NCBI GenBank assembly: GCA_035041965.1
Contig: JAPYMA010000051.1
Span: 85,953-149,952 of the forward strand
DNA length: 64,000 nt
DNA from: Anisakis pegreffii
Taxonomy: Eukaryota > Nematoda > Chromadorea > Rhabditida > Anisakidae
Reading direction: 5' to 3'
In this document: positions 14,034 through 28,885 of the stretch, piece by piece
Numbering within the stretch: the first letter of the stretch is position 1
Layout: every line of letters starts with the position of its first letter
The notes under the pieces: model-generated
Databases searched by the model: none
What the model was told of the DNA's origin: nothing
Seen by the model: the letters and a program-made list of their open reading frames with translations, nothing else
Made by a program: the position numbers and the translations under genes

Positions 14034-17000
14034 ATGCAATTCGTCCTACCACATTGTTTTGTGCTGCTATTTCATGAACTGAATCGACGATATCCTTAAT
14101 ATGTTTTAGTATAAATGCGTTTTTCATTTTTATAAAGTGTATTCATAAAGTTCTGTTTTTCTATTGGAAATTTCGTTCGTTTGCTTTCTGAATTATTTAT
14201 GTATTTACTTGTAAAATGTTACGATTTCTCTGGAAATCATTTAAAGTTTTCGTAACTTTCATGTTGTTCACAAAGTGCCTCGTTGACGTTGATATTCAAT
14301 CGATCTTAATCGTAATATCGAAATGTTCTGATTAAAATCCATTGGTATTGCAGTCTTGCTGCTTGGCGAAAGCATTAGATTTAGAATCCTTGTGATATTT
14401 TCTCATGATTTTGTATTCCTCTTACGTATTTATATTTCATATCCCAAGAATATTTGTATTTTGATGTGTATTTATATTTTAACGAAATGACACCTTCGTG
14501 ATGTATTCAAACTCTCACGACAGCCAGACTGTGAAAATTCATTAGTTGAAGTCTATCCAGAAGCATAACTTATGCACAGTATCTTCCTCTTATATACTAC
14601 TTATTGTTTTGTTTTGTATTTCGTGAAAAAAAGATGATTGTTCTATGCTATTGAATTGTTTCAATGTTCTAGTCTTAACACGGCATTTTTTGGGGTGGAG
14701 AGAGAGAACTAATCCATAACGAATCTACGCAGATATTTCAATTGAGTCGTATCAATGCATCTGAAAGTTTGCAGCGACTCAGACAGTTAATCCGATAGTG
14801 ACACATTCGAAAGTGTTTTCGATGAATGAAAATGTGACTACATCATTATCTCATCATCGAATCTTCTGCTCTTATATACTGTTGAAAAGTAATCGTTATG
14901 AACTCTTCCTGTTTCTTAGTTTCAGTTTTCAAAGTCAGTATTCAGTCTATTTCTCAAACATTGTAGTTTGGATTTTTTTTTTGTTTTTTCTTTTTGTTTT
15001 GAAGTGTTCTTTTGAATCGTACTATTGGCTTGTTTGCCATGCAACAATACAAATTTGAATGCAATATAATTCATTCGATTTGTTAAGTTCTCTACTCATT
15101 GTGACGAATAATCTGTTTAGTTTAATCGAAGTTTGTATACATCGGTTTTGATTTTTTTCATTTTTTCTATAATTTGATTATATTCTGACTGCGAGAAGCG
15201 AATCCTTCTTCTTGCTCTTCTTCTCGTCATTTTGTTTGATTCGTTTGATTTTAGTTCGGATTTTTTTTTTGGTGAGAAAGCTTCTTGTTAGATGATATCA
15301 TCTGTTGTCTTGTTTATTTGCTATAATCAAATTATGAATTTGAGATATTTTAACTGGAAATTTAACGGTAAATATCATTTTCCATTAATATCATCGTGAT
15401 ATTTCCATTGTTATTTTCTGGCGTTTGATATGTTTGTGTTCTTCTGACCTTAAAAATTTCATTTTCGGAAATTTACTCCCAACTTTCTTCTCTCTTCTTC
15501 ATGGTACTGTTCCATCGTACTATTATTCATTCACTAATTTCTCCAGATGCCTTCTTTCTCTAATGTCAGCGCAACTATTGAGATGACCAACATTTCTGTA
15601 GCATGCTTGCCAGTTGTTGTTCCGCAATATTTAAATAATGCTATTTTGTTGATCAACGAACCGTTTTTAAAAAGCGTGATCGAGATTTTCCGTTACAGTT
15701 ATTTAGAGTTAGTTCGTACCCATGAAACGTTTCCGGCTTCATGTTGTAACAGTGATGAATGCAAATTTATAAATTGTATTGGTTGTTTGAATGTCTTGAA
15801 ATTTGTTCGAATAAAGGTGTTTCCAAGTGATAGCTTATAGAACGCAAGATAACGTTGACGCTAGATTGATGATGGTCTTATGTTGACTGATTGGGTGTCA
15901 GGTATGGGAAGTTCGTAAGTCATGCGACTTTGACGATGGCAGCAACCAGTGAAATACAGTTTGTAGATCTTACTTAGGCCCCGAGAGTAATCTTCACGGC
16001 TGACTACAGTCTTACGTTTGAGGTTGAGTCTCACAGTCCTCCGGCTACTTTGCTCAGAACAACATTTCTATCGAGTTTTATTGTGCAATAGTGGAATCCT
16101 AAAAGAATTTATAATGTTGACACGATACTAATGTGGTAAAGAATGAGATAAGTTTACGGTTGAAAGAATTATAGAATCCGGGATGAGATCGAATCAAATC
16201 ATCAGAGGCGGCTTCATATTGAATCTGTACGAGTTCAATGTCAATAACGACACTTCGGGAGGGAATTGCTTGAACTGGAAAGAATAATGATCTAAAATTC
16301 AAGCATTCTTTGTGTTGTGATCATCAGTGAAAGGCTCGATTCAAAACGATTAATTGAAGCGCTCAGTGAGAAATCGTTTGGTATTAATTTCATGAATCAT
16401 CGACATTTCATGACAACAACAGCCAATAATACTGATAAAACATTCGAAATCACTCAAAAATTTGATCAGAACACTTCGATTTTTATGCTGTTCACGCGTC
16501 TCAAACTCGTAAACATGCAGAATTATAATTTTAGGAAAATTTCATGATTGTATTTCGAGGATCTTATGGCCGATTTTCACATCTGATTTGCACTGAACCA
16601 ATGAATACTTTCAGCAATGAAATCGAAATTATTTTGTTCAATTTGGATGATTATTGCGTTCAAAATTGGTATTGGCATAACCATTAATACCATTACGATC
16701 GTAATCATTTTATTACATCCATCCCAGATCACTGTATGAATCAGCGTACCTCATGCATTATTCACCCAACAAACTGCACCATTCATTCATGCTCAATAAA
16801 CGTTTTAATGATGTTCAGTACTATTCATTCTCAAACTATCCTGTTAGTTGCGTTAACATTTCCTAGGTGATATTCTAGCGGTTCAGATTTTTATACATCT
16901 AAGAATTTAGCAAAACAGCTCACTGTATATTTAACAATTTTGAAATTCCACTGCAGTAGTTCAGTGGCTGCTGCTGCAGTTGTTGTCGATTTGGCTGACT

Positions 17001-20000
17001 GATAGCATAGCAATCGGACATTGCACACACGAGATTATCATTTGAACAGCGCGTGCACTCACGTATGGTTAGTCGTACGGTAAAGTGGTATGATTTCAAA
17101 ATAAGCAAGCGAATGTGATGAGAAGAGCCAAATTTTCATTGAAAAATGACTCCATTTCTCAGTTTGAACTTTTATGTTTGCCAAATCACTTGATGCAAAA
17201 TACCAATAATAACAATGAGTTTATAGTGGCAATATGAATGAAAGAGTGATGCCAACGTCAAGAGTGGTTATTTAGTAACATTTGCATACCAAGAAAACAA
17301 TCTGGAAAGTGACTGCTGAAACGACTCGAATTTGACCATTACACAATGGAACTTTATTTACCGAGCAAATAAAGATTTAATCTAATAAACTTTCCATGTT
17401 CAATCCTTACAATATGGATGATGTTCGTGCAGAGTCCGTGCATGATCAATGTTCTATTAACCACTCCTCATTCAGAACTTTCTTTTGTCGATAGCTATAA
17501 AATTTCATTATTTGGTGATTTATTGATGCATTCATTCCATTTTGTAACATTTTCTATTCGTTTGCTAAATCAAAAAACTGCACTCGATGAGAAATTTGCT
17601 GGGACATTGGAAGTCGTCTGTATTTACAAAGCGTGACCCACTTACTGAAAATATTTAAAAAAAACAAGATGAATCATCAAAGAGATCAAAAATCAAGAAA
17701 ACAAAATTTCCTATCGGATAATCTCCTAACTGAAAACATCGCATCATCAATAATATTTTGAATTGGAAATCACAATGCGATTTCGAATGACTGCATAATT
17801 GCCTCGGTATTACTCACCAATATGCATCTAATTAACGTTTATTGCATGTTATTACGTAGTTATGTTGACAAATTCAGCTGCATCTGCTTCAAACGCAACA
17901 GTGACCAGTGTGGTTGTAATGAATGATCAGATAAAATGTTTTGAATAGATTCATGAATTTAGAATTCTCATTTCAAAAGTTAAAATAGCACGATAAACTG
18001 ACGATCTCTGGAAGGAGCGAACTGATGCTATAAGACTTGGGAGAATAGTCATTCCAGAAGTGATCTAGAGCAGTGGTTCTCACGTTCGGGTGCTCAGTTA
18101 ACGGCATTTCACTGATAGCCGCGGTTGCAAGGTCGATTATAAATTTAGAGAATGTTCTCAATGCAATTAAGAGTTGTTTGAAAACAGCGACTGAAGTGTC
18201 TTTCAAAAGGAATTATGAAACGGAATTTTGGGATTTACCGCTGTAACAATGCATGTCCCTATTCATACATGAACAAAGATATCGTTTGTTCATGATTGGT
18301 TGAAGTCTTAATCTTTAGTTTATCAGTCATCCTGCTGACTCATCACGTTGCTCCACTTTCATTTCCTTTAGACAGATCGAAAACTGATTCGTCAAATCAA
18401 ATCGATCGCTTGAACAATACAATACGGTCGGAACAAAAGATCAAAGGAAAAACTGATGAATTTCTGATTTTTCAACATTTCGCTTTCTATTGTTGAACTA
18501 AACGCAAACAATAGGCCATTTTTCACCGAACACTTGAATCAGCTGAACCGTACTCCTTCCTGCTATTCAACGAGAACACTACCACCAAACTTATTGCTCT
18601 AGCTCATTCTGAAAAATTCATCTGTCTACGATCACATCTCTCAAATGATTGTTCTCTTTTTCAGATCGTACACCTGTCAAGAGGAAATATTTTCATACAC
18701 TTTGAAACATGAAGCGCTTAATCAAGTGTAAATATTTCCATTGACACACTAAAATTGGAGAGTTTCTTTGTAGAGTGGAACTTTTTTAGATAAAGAAGCA
18801 AACAGTCACTTTGAAATGAGGTCGCTCCAAAAGTGACCAAAAGTCACCTCAAAAAAAGTCACCTAAAAAGCAAATAAACACGATGACATAATCGATCTTT
18901 TCAAGAAGGAAAGTCAACATTCAATATTGGTTTTGGTAAGAATTTATCTCTCTACAAACAAACTCATCCGCAGTGATCTTGACAGAGTCTCCGAAAAAAT
19001 ACTCTTTCCATTGTTATACAGCCTTTCGACATTGCTATTCGATTTGCTACTCAAAACTTTCGCGAAGTGTATTCAAAAAAGTTCCCTGAAAAACGAACGA
19101 ATACGATAACATAATTGTTCTTTCTGATAGGTGAAGTCAACATTGTTTTATATAAGAGGATGACCCGCAGTTTTTGAAGATATGTTGCTCCGTATGATTC
19201 AGTACGACCTATAAATTCATCCATTTCCATAACTGATGTTAATTTGTTTTGAAAAGATAATATTCGCTCAACCAAATATTATTCGCTCAATCAATTCCTT
19301 CTAAATTATTCTGATAAGTTCGGCAATTTTTTTGATGATGAATAGAGCGAATTGTTTGAATTCGATTCACCTCTATCCAAGCCAGTTTACATTGCCAACC
19401 AATCGTGAAATTCTTGTATGTTGACGAAATTTTTGTATCAGACCATAAAATGCCTGTAGAATTTCTGTTTTTTTCAATCGTTCATTCGCATTTCTTCTCC
19501 AGAATAAATAAAAATTTCAGTAAAAGAATGCATTTTGATTAGCAAAAAACAGTTCAAAGTTCACTTTCGTGAAAATTATTCGCCGATTCGTTTGAAAAAA
19601 TTCCACAATCAGTCAACAATCACATTTTAAAAGCCAAATTTCGAATAACAAAAGTGCACTATCCTTGTTTAGATCACACCAAATGAATCTCCATTCACCG
19701 ACATATACGAGCACATAATAGCTACCAATTATAATCTCCGTGTGAAACCGGTAGATTTATCATGATTCATTGATTGTAACGTTTATATCATCGTCATTTC
19801 AACTTTCCGTTAACAACGCAATAGCTACTCATTGCTCTATTAGAAATACTATACACATCAATTCGAATAGTCGTATTTCGAATTCGATTATTCACATTGA
19901 ATTGATAGTTAGCATTCATGCTAAATAATGATTCATCGTGAAATTGTTTTGCAGAAAAATAGTTTCATCGAATTTGGAAGTTTCCTGAATTTTGGAAATT

Positions 20001-21990
20001 TTTTTGCGCAAGAATCAAATAGTTGTTGAATGGCTCGAACAATAGTATTCGGGCAATTCAACCCTCATCACTGAGCTCAGTTTCTCGATTACTGACAGTA
20101 TCATGTCAAAAATGATCTCATTAGGATCACCGCGATGAATTCTTTAATGAGGCCAGAGGTTGAGCAGTGAATTCAGTCTCACTAATGGGCGATGATCCAT
20201 TGAAATGACGAGATTATGTATTTGTTAGTTAAAGTTCATTTTTTGATTTCAAAATATTTTTCGAATTCTAAGCATCTGCAAACATCATTAAAATGGAATT
20301 AAAGAACACGAGCAGAATAACTAAAAACACTTTGAAGCCCACTATTCTGTCATTGTTAAAATAAAGCCTTGTTAAAATAGATCAGATTCTTTTGAATCAA
20401 ACGAATCCTTTCATATTGGCACTTATTTAATAATTTACAGTCTTTATACACAGATATTACTTTATGATTTTGTGCAATTCCCAAAATGTTGTGTTATTTA
20501 GCATTAACTATAAGATTTCGGTGACTATTTTACAATGCTCTTGAACAATGCTCCAGATCGAGTGGCAGAAAATTTGTAAGCTGATTACAATAAGTCTCTC
20601 AATGGTATCAGATTCCATCTATAAATGTAAACATTAATGTAAACATTATTTTTCTATAAAAGCTCAACTACTCCGTATATGATAGTAGCGTCTCAAACCA
20701 ATAAATTTTCATTCCATCGTATTTGCATCAAATTTTTTATCTGCTCGATTTAGCAAACGTCAAATTTATCGCTCGTCGTTAGTCTTCACATTCGACGAAT
20801 ATTTGAAAAAACAACAAATAATAGATGTTAAATGACGTATTTCCTTGACAGATGAGAGCGAAATAAAAAGAGAAATTTCTTTTTCCGAATACCGAAACGA
20901 TGAAAAGAATTTGTGTCTTCTAAAGAAAAAGTACTTCGAAAGTTGATCGAAATCGAACCGAATCACGCGAATCGTACGCAACTCCATGCGAAAACACGTA
21001 TAAACGCAAGCTTGTCATGGAAATATTCACTTTGTACATGATGCATTCAATCGAACAGCGACTGAGCGCTACTCTGTTATTGTATATTGTTATGATATGA
21101 GTAATATCAAAATTATTATTATTATCATTATTGTTACTATTGTTGTACTGGAATGCGTGTGGAATGAATGAATAAATTCAACAGTCCAGCCACGCCTTCC
21201 GCATAAGTTCTCAGTCAGAACTTCCTAGCATGATCACTTGTGAAGGTGGGAATTTTGGTCGTACAAAAGCCGGCAACGAATCACTCACTAAGCACTGTCG
21301 CTTCAGCATTCCCAATTATGATTACAGCTCATCTGTTCAGCCGTTTTCACGATCGCTGTTCAGTAGAGTACAGTTCATCGGAATGCGACCAATTATTGTC
21401 ACACCTGCACGAAGACTGCAAACAGTCGCCATTCACTTGTTTTTCACATTTTCCAACTTATTCTATTCATTGAACTTATGCGCAAGAAGCCTTTTTCGAA
21501 CATGTCAATCGAATTTTTTTTTTCGATTCGAACACTTCAAAGGACTCAAGTTTCATTTGCTTGTCGAGTGAGACATGCAACATTTTGGGATGTCTCACAA
21601 ATTTGCTCGAAATGAAACTGATTCATCATAAAACATTCATGCTGTCGTGTAATTTTTGAATAAGCTGGAAATTCGAAAGAAACCAAAAGATGCAAATTTG
21701 TTGCCATGAATGGTTCGAGTTTGTCTGAATGTTTTCATATAAATCATCTATTCATTAGGAGAGAATGTCTTGAATGTGGTGGCGCGTGGTCGTTCCATAT
21801 CGCATTTTCTTGTGTTCATATGATATTTTCGTGCCGACCTGCATGCCATTTAATTTCCTAAAAGCACTTGAATTTGTGCTATTCATTGCTACAAAAAGTA
21901 AACAAACCGATTCCATTGTCTTCTTGTTTAATCATTTGCCGAGATCATGTTACACCATCATATTCGTTTTGAAATGTGAATAAATGTGAT
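14034..21990. other. Long intergenic region, no supported gene
   Basis: About 8 kb between the CHP-like gene and the first PiT gene. No exon chain with splice-compatible phases was found. Features seen are T-rich tracts on the + strand near 14950-15000 and 15170-15270, a short repeat of AAAAGTCACCT near 18829-18870, and a diverged direct repeat (about 18877-18925 and 19098-19150) that shares AGTCAACATT and a GA-T-ACATAAT core. Confidence 0.45.
18829..18870 (+). repeat. Short AAAAGTCACCT repeats
   Basis: AAAAGTGACC, AAAAGTCACCTC and AAAAAGTCACCT follow each other within about 40 bases. The first is a near variant of the other two. Intergenic, with no gene association that can be shown. Confidence 0.5.
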
Positions 21991-22005
21991 TTGCAGAGAA
22001 CCATA
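21991..22005 (+). promoter_or_regulatory. Candidate trans-splice acceptor before the first PiT gene
   Basis: TTGCAG ends at 21996, nine bases before the ATG at 22006, with no coding exon upstream. This is the expected layout for spliced-leader addition. Inferred from position only. Confidence 0.35.
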
Positions 22006-25000
22006 ATGGATCTATCAACGATCGCTTCTTCACTAACAACCGCAATAACCCAATTGACGATCGCCGAATTTCGTGTAAGTCAGCTAAAACACTCAATTTC
22101 ATGAAACACGCAAGCCATTTGAGGGAACCAAATAAGAGACTCAACTACTCGTGGTGTTCGAGCACAATGATATAGACTAGCGAAAGTTGACTGAAATGTT
22201 TCTGAGAGAAAAGCCGAATGAGTGAATTTTTTTGGTGAATGAATATAAGGAGGAAGTAGCTGGAAAGATGAAAGGGTTGGAAAACTTTTCAGAGCCAAGT
22301 GCTATGGGCTTTGGTTGTCGGCATTATTCTGGCGTTTGTGCTCGGATTTGCAATGGGTGCAAACGATGTGGCGAACGCATTCGGTACATCGGTTGGAAGT
22401 GGAGTTTTATCTCTAACGCAGGCTTATATCCTGGCGACTATTTTCGAAACGCTTGGAGCACTTCTTGTTGGTTAGTTGACGACGTTCTCGTTGATGTGTT
22501 GTTTGTTCAGTTTGAATACGGCGTTCTCCGCTTGATCTGTAGAACGTTTAGCAAATTGGATCACTGGAAAGCAATCGCTTGTACATAGAGCGAAGTTAAA
22601 ATTTTCATCGAGCAAAACAAGAAATTTCCTGCGTTAATGCAAGTGTATCTTGATGGAATACACTGAATTGTTTTGTAATTTTAAGGATATAATGTCACCG
22701 ATACAATTCGAAAGGGCGTCATCGATGTAGAACTATATCAAAATGAACCAAAGGTACTCTTCCTAGGACAGCTAGCCATTCTTACAGGTAATCATAATAG
22801 TTATAATAGTGATGTTGCTCTTAAGGAAGAGAATGATTGGGACAATCATTACAATAACATTGATGCTAGCAATGAGAGCACCAATATTAAGCCAAGTGAC
22901 TGCAATTGGAGGACGATGTAAAATTTTTAGGATGTTCTGGATGGCTTTTGATCGCTACATTCGCTCAGTTGCCTGTATCTACCACACACAGTATAACAGG
23001 TGCTACGGTTGGGTTTGGTCTGGTTACGATGGGTACAAAAGGCATTCACTGGATTAAAGTGGCCAAGATTGGTTCGTCTATTTCCTCAATCAAGTATCGA
23101 GCCAACACATATTTGCCATAGGCAAATCATTCATGAGATACGATATTGAAACAAACAAATACAACTGGAATAGTTTCATCGCGATGGGATTGATGAGAAT
23201 GCAAGTTCATGAGATACGCTATTTAACAAGGAATGAACTAGAACATTATTTTTGCTTACCAAGTAAGCAAAACAGCAACTGGAAACAACCGAAGAAGCGA
23301 AGTAGCAGCTGAGAACATGAGACAGTGCATCCAGTTTTGTCAAATAGTCAGCAATTTGAAGGAATATGTTCACTGATATCCGCAATGCCAAATCTCATAT
23401 CATTTAGTACAACTGAGAATGCAGTTATATGCAAAATGCAGTTAATGCAATTTGAAATCAAGCATTGAATGGTGCTGCTATGTTTTAGTTGCCTCATGGT
23501 TCATATCGCCCGTTCTCTCCGGAATCGTCTCGAGCATCTTATATATGGTAGTCGATTGGGTCGTGCTGAGAAGAGTAAGTTCCAAATCGATGAATTCATT
23601 TTGAACATCACATTGATTACGACGATAAGATCAGTTGACATCATTAAAAGGTCTATGACCCGAAATTTTTATGGTCGTGTAATAGCTCATAGGACAACGT
23701 CGCAAGCTTGAGCTCTCATTTTTAAACGAGTTTTTCTCACTGCGGTGCAGTTTTCATGCGTGATAATATGAATTTCATGAAATTTCGAATTTAGTGAAGT
23801 GAAACTGAAATTTTTACGTTTTATCATTACACATTGATAATTTGAAAAAAAGTCGTGGAAAGAAGGACGAAAACAACTTGCAATTGCACATGATTGAGCA
23901 AATTATGTTTCGATTCATTGATTTAAGAATTCGAAATGATTTCATTTTGTCAGGGCAAGTGGAAGTTAGAATTGCTTCGGTTTGCGTGTTTAGCTTTAAG
24001 AAAAGTGTTTGTGACTGTTGGTTGTAAGGCGAGTAATTTATTTGAGTGAAACTGCACTGAGCGAGCAATTCGTTTGGGTAAACATCGATGGCGATTTATC
24101 CATTCCTGTTGAAATGGCGTGTTTTTTATAGAACAATCCGTTTCGGTGTGGTCTTATCGCTTTGCCGTTTTTCTACTGGTTCAGCATTGCGTTCACGACA
24201 TTTGCCGTCAGCTATCAAGGCTCTAAATGTGAGTGCTTCTGAATATAATTAGTATTATGATTAGTTAATTACAAGCCAAATCGTAGCCCGACTCAGTCTC
24301 GGCGACATCTGAGACACAGGTACACTATTCAGTTTCGTGGGTTCAATTCCTGTTCGTTGGGAAAAATTTCACTCGAGACCGACTGTGAAATAGTGTCATC
24401 TTATGATATTATTCATTACTATAGTCGTCATGTTTATGATAGCAAATAATATGATGTGATAATTGTTTATGATTATTCATTTTACTGCTATTATGATCAT
24501 CATGACTATTGATTTCCCGTCAGCATTATCAACAATTAACGTTCTAGTCACATCTCGTCATCAACAACGTTTTTATCATTCCCGTCATCGCCGTGATGAC
24601 GGCAATGATAAAAACTTTCGCGATAAAGAATAACACTTCTCTTATGTCACTGTCAATATTACTACTAGCGCAGTACCAGTGAATACTCGTTATCAATCAT
24701 TTTCATGTCAACACATCATAAACATTGATTTTGTTTATGCAATTTTCACAGCACTTCTTTTTTCGACAATGATTACAGCAGTGTTTCAATTTACCAAACA
24801 ATGAGTAACTTCCCTGTTTGTTAATTGCGTAGGTACGCAACAATGGCTGAAGAACAAGTTAAGAGCGATTACGTCGCTCATTTATCTTTGAAAGTAACCA
24901 ATAAAAACACTTAGCAAGTGATACGTTGTAATACGCATCATAAGGCGAAACATGTTTTTGAATCACACCAAAAAATATTTGCCGAGAAAATTTGACTTTT

Positions 25001-28000
25001 TATGAGTTATCAAGAAATCAAAACTCAACGCAACTTCATTTGAGAGATTCTTAAGCGAACTTTTTGTGCTCCCATTGTATGAACAGGAAAAGGAATTGAA
25101 TATGAAGAAATGATGCATTGATTTTGATAGCAATTAATTCAAATTTTGATTCGATTGTAATTTGGGGTGACAATGAAAAATTTTTGCGTATCTTCTCAAC
25201 TTCAAAAATTTCAGTACTTCATTTGTCTCAGCTACCACTTTGGCTGTGCATAACGCTCAGCTTGGCAATCGCAACAGTATCCTCACTCATCATTCATTTC
25301 TTCCTCGTGGAGAAACTGAAACGCTACATTGAAAGTAGGTTTGGCCACTCACTTCAACGTATAAAACTTGTACTGTTCACATACACACTGAAGAATGTGC
25401 ATTTGTCAAGTCTGTAAGGTCAAGAATGCTTAAGACAAATATGTTTTCAAACCATAAAACTACTATTGAATCGATTAATGTAGGACCAATGCTAATAGCC
25501 TCTCTTTTAGAAAGTCATGATTTTAGATACCTTGTTTCGAATCCAGTGTCGTAGATTTGAAAATAACTGATCATTTGATGGAAGGTGTAATTCATTAAAG
25601 TGAATCCCATTGAAAGAATACGGGCAAAGTGTTTTTGCAATGAATTTCTAGAGTTGCTTTTAGGATCAAGTGAAACTCGTGCGAATGATACGAAAAGCCC
25701 AAAAGCATTGAATGGAATTTCGGTAACTGCCGATAAATCACTTGAATTTGATACGGACATAAACTCGAATTGTAAGTTCTGAACAATCATTCCGTGTGAT
25801 TAGTTCAACTTGTCCCTATTCAGGTCTGCGTGGAACAATATCCGAATGATATTCACGTTGGAAAATTCCGATGTTATCAGAAATAAACTCTTCGTTTTTG
25901 ATTTCCATAATGACTTCCACGATTTCCATAAAAATCAAATTTAGATAGTATTGCCTCTTCCGTATAGTCTTGCGCGAAATTCTCATTTTGATCAGCCAAT
26001 ATTCTGAGGATGTTTCGAAAATTCCAATAAAATGATCGTAAAATTTGTAAAATCGCTCTTCGAATCAAACGTCCAGCATCCTCTCTTCCTCGTCCTCACA
26101 TCAATACCTTTGTTAAACTGGTCGCATCGATAATCATCTAACTATTCGTTACAATCACTGTTTTTCCAGTGGTTTTCATAGAATCCATTCAAATCTAATG
26201 AAATTTTCTCCATTCCTCAACGCAAATCACCTTTCCATGATCCGCAGTGATTTGGCATTCCAGAATATTTCATATATCAATTCAAATTTCAGCTTTGGAA
26301 CGTGTGGACGGCATAATCATCTTAAATGGATCACCAAAGAGCAAACGAAACGAACAGCCGAAATCGAAGCTGAGAATGATTGATCTGGACGATGAATCGC
26401 CTCAGTTAAAAAGTATGTTATAATAACAAAAATGAAAGTAAGTTATCAGTGAACTGCATGCCTAATATTCAGTATCAGTTGCATAAACCACGTTATACAA
26501 TTATGTAAGAACCTAATATTATCATTTTCAGCTTATCATCGTTATCACTGTTGTCTGGTTACCACTCGATTATTTCTACACTTTATCATAATATCAATGC
26601 TTTCTCGCTTTTTTGCACTCCAATTTCTTATGGAGTTCAAATTTTAAGGTGACTCATCGAATGTGTGGACAGTGCAAAGTGAGATTTCCAAGCATCCTTC
26701 CGATCAGACCGCAACTGTCGTTCCGCAGAATTCATCAGTTTCATCGGCAACAAAATCAGTCATAAAATGTGCGTAGTGAAAATTTGTTGTTGTTCAACTC
26801 AAGTCTTCAGATACATATCGATAACATTTTGAAGCACGCTAAAAATCCAAATTTATGCCACCGATAGATTGAAATTGAGTTTTTTTCGCAGCGAGATCGA
26901 ATAGAAGTTAATGAAAAATAACTTGTGAGTTAAATAAAGCACAATGTTCAGCAATTATGGATCTTATGGAAGCAATTTCAGCCATAAAACATTCCGTTCG
27001 GTCAGCGCTGCCGTCGCGTGAACGCAAAATTGATTCAAAAACACTACGAATCTTCTCGTCAATTCAAGTGTTCACCGCATGTTTTGCCGGATTTGCACAT
27101 GGTGCTAATGATGTCAGGTGAAACGATTTCTTCAAATTCACATATCACCTTGATCTTGTAATATTTGGTAGCAAAAAATTGATCTTCACTTACCTTACTT
27201 ACATTGATAATAATTTGAAATTGATTGTACAAATGGCGTTAATCTGCGTATTCTCTTTCAACGTGAACTAAGCTTATTCGACCAATGCCGTTGGTGTTTG
27301 ATTTCGGTATTCGTTTGAATGTTCAGTTACTGATGAGTTTTGTTAATTTTTTAAAATAAAGATGTGAAAGAATTTCAGTAATGCAATCGCTCCAGTCACA
27401 GCTCTGCTGGCGATTTACATGAATATGGATGTGATGCAAAAAGGTGAAACGCCGATCTATGTTCTGCTATATGGTGTTTTTGCGATTTGTATTGGTCTTG
27501 TGGTACTTGGTAGGAAAGTGATTCGTACGGTTGGTACGAGAATGTCTGAAATCAATCCCGCAAGGTACAGTTGCTTCTGATTCGTTCAATAACCAACAAA
27601 TTGAGTGAATCATATGGTATAAACGCGATCAAATTGTCGTTTACCATTCGGTCTCGAATTGCTGAAAAACCACGAGAAGGACCTTCACAATATCATTACC
27701 ACAGAAGTAAAAACTTGTTGAGAGCCGAAATGTTTTGAAGTGTGTCGATGAATACCATGCTGAGACACGATTACTTCCACAATCAGATCTTACACCACAT
27801 GATAATTTGAATTCACACTGCTTTCAGTGGGTTCACAATTGAATTCGGTGCTGCCGTAACGACATTGGTCGCCAGCAAAATTGGTTTACCGATTAGTACA
27901 ACACATTCTCTGGTAAGTTGTAAGATTAAGAAGTTTATAAAGATGTGCTTCTCAGGAATTGTTATCCACCATGACGATTATACGATATAGTGATGACGAT

Positions 28001-28885
28001 TATCAGCTGAGGTTACGCTACTAATAAGTTGAAGCGATGCGATTTGTTTTGTCACAAGCAAAAATAAACCAAGGAAATGATTAAATATTAGCTGCAAATT
28101 GTGTGGAATGGTAGGTGCGGGAAAAAACGCAGAAATTTAGCCATAGCAACGCATGTGAAAAACGTTTGATGCAACATGTGAAAACAATGACTGAATGAAA
28201 AAAGTTGAGCTTCTTTTATTGCTCTGTGTCTCGAATTGCTTCTGATTCATTTAGTGACCTGGGTGATTAGGCTAGAAAATGAGTTGTTTTTTTGAATGGT
28301 GCAGTCACTTTAACTTTAAATCATCGAATAGTGGCTTCAGCTATGTGCATACAAATTTCAGGTTGGAAGTGTTGTATTTGTGGGCATGGTGAGGTCGTCA
28401 AGAGCAGGTGTCGACTGGAAATTATTCAGGAATATCGCATTATCTTGGGCTGTTACATTACCTATATCGGGTAGGTTTCAGAGCACTGTTTGAACATAGT
28501 GCATAGTACGATCAGACTTTTGTGTTCTACTAATGGAAATTAAGAAACACGATTGTATCGTATTCACTGCCCAGTTCAGATCATTTGATTGAGTGGCCAG
28601 AAATTTCATCAAAATTAACAATCGATGATTCTCGTCGATCAAATTTTACATCTCACGCGAATATTTTGACGAAGCTTTGCTCGTTTAAAAACATATTTTT
28701 TGTCAAGTATTGACTCTTTCAAAATTTAAATGCCCCTGGCCTTGGAAGCAGCATTCTCATGGTGACTCTGCCTTGCATCCGAAAGTATTCCTAAAATTGT
28801 TCACTTGTTGGCATCTCTTAAACTGCCATTAATTTCAGGTTTTATATCTGCCGGTCTTATGTTTCTTCTAGGACTACTGATTTGA
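22006..28885 (+). CDS. Sodium-phosphate symporter, SLC20/PiT family, copy 1
   Basis: Fifteen exons join in phase to give 567 aa: 22006-22074, 22293-22470, 22686-22787, 22931-23071, 23489-23574, 24132-24228, 25215-25334, 25664-25771, 26293-26412, 26649-26768, 26982-27117, 27379-27564, 27828-27912, 28362-28470, 28839-28885. The two PiT signature repeats are present: [16 protein letters not shown] at 45-60 and GANDVSNAIAP at about 421-431, each followed by a second repeat motif (PVSTTHS near 132 and PISTTHS near 509). Hydrophobic segments flank a hydrophilic Ser/Lys-rich cytoplasmic loop at about 265-405, coded by exons 8-10. PiT proteins carry inorganic phosphate into the cell with Na+ across the plasma membrane. 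The conserved Asp/Asn of both signatures are intact, so it should be functional. Exon 8 starts at 25664 by analogy with copy 2; a second acceptor nine bases upstream is in frame. The next gene is a tandem paralogue on the same strand. Confidence 0.93.
24285..24410 (+). repeat. Possible tRNA-derived (SINE-like) element in PiT copy 1 intron
   Basis: GGGTTCAATTCC near 24340 closely fits the Pol III B box (GGTTCAANNCC). An A-box-like CTCAGTCTCGG lies about 45 bases upstream. The stems do not fold into a convincing tRNA, so this would be a decayed tRNA-derived element rather than a gene. It lies inside the intron 24229-25214. Confidence 0.25.
24569..24615. repeat. Near-perfect 21-bp inverted repeat (hairpin) in PiT copy 1 intron
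   Basis: The left arm 24569-24589 (GTTTTTATCATTCCCGTCAT plus C) and the right arm 24595-24615 are reverse complements at 20 of 21 positions, separated by a 5-base loop (GCCGT). It lies in the intron between PiT exons 6 and 7. It could form a stable RNA hairpin on either strand or be the remnant of a foldback element. Confidence 0.8.

Noticed and set aside
22788..22930. Protein-like frame within the 143-base intron after PiT copy 1 exon 3
   Set aside because: The flanking exons join in phase without it, and copy 2 has an ordinary intron at the same position.
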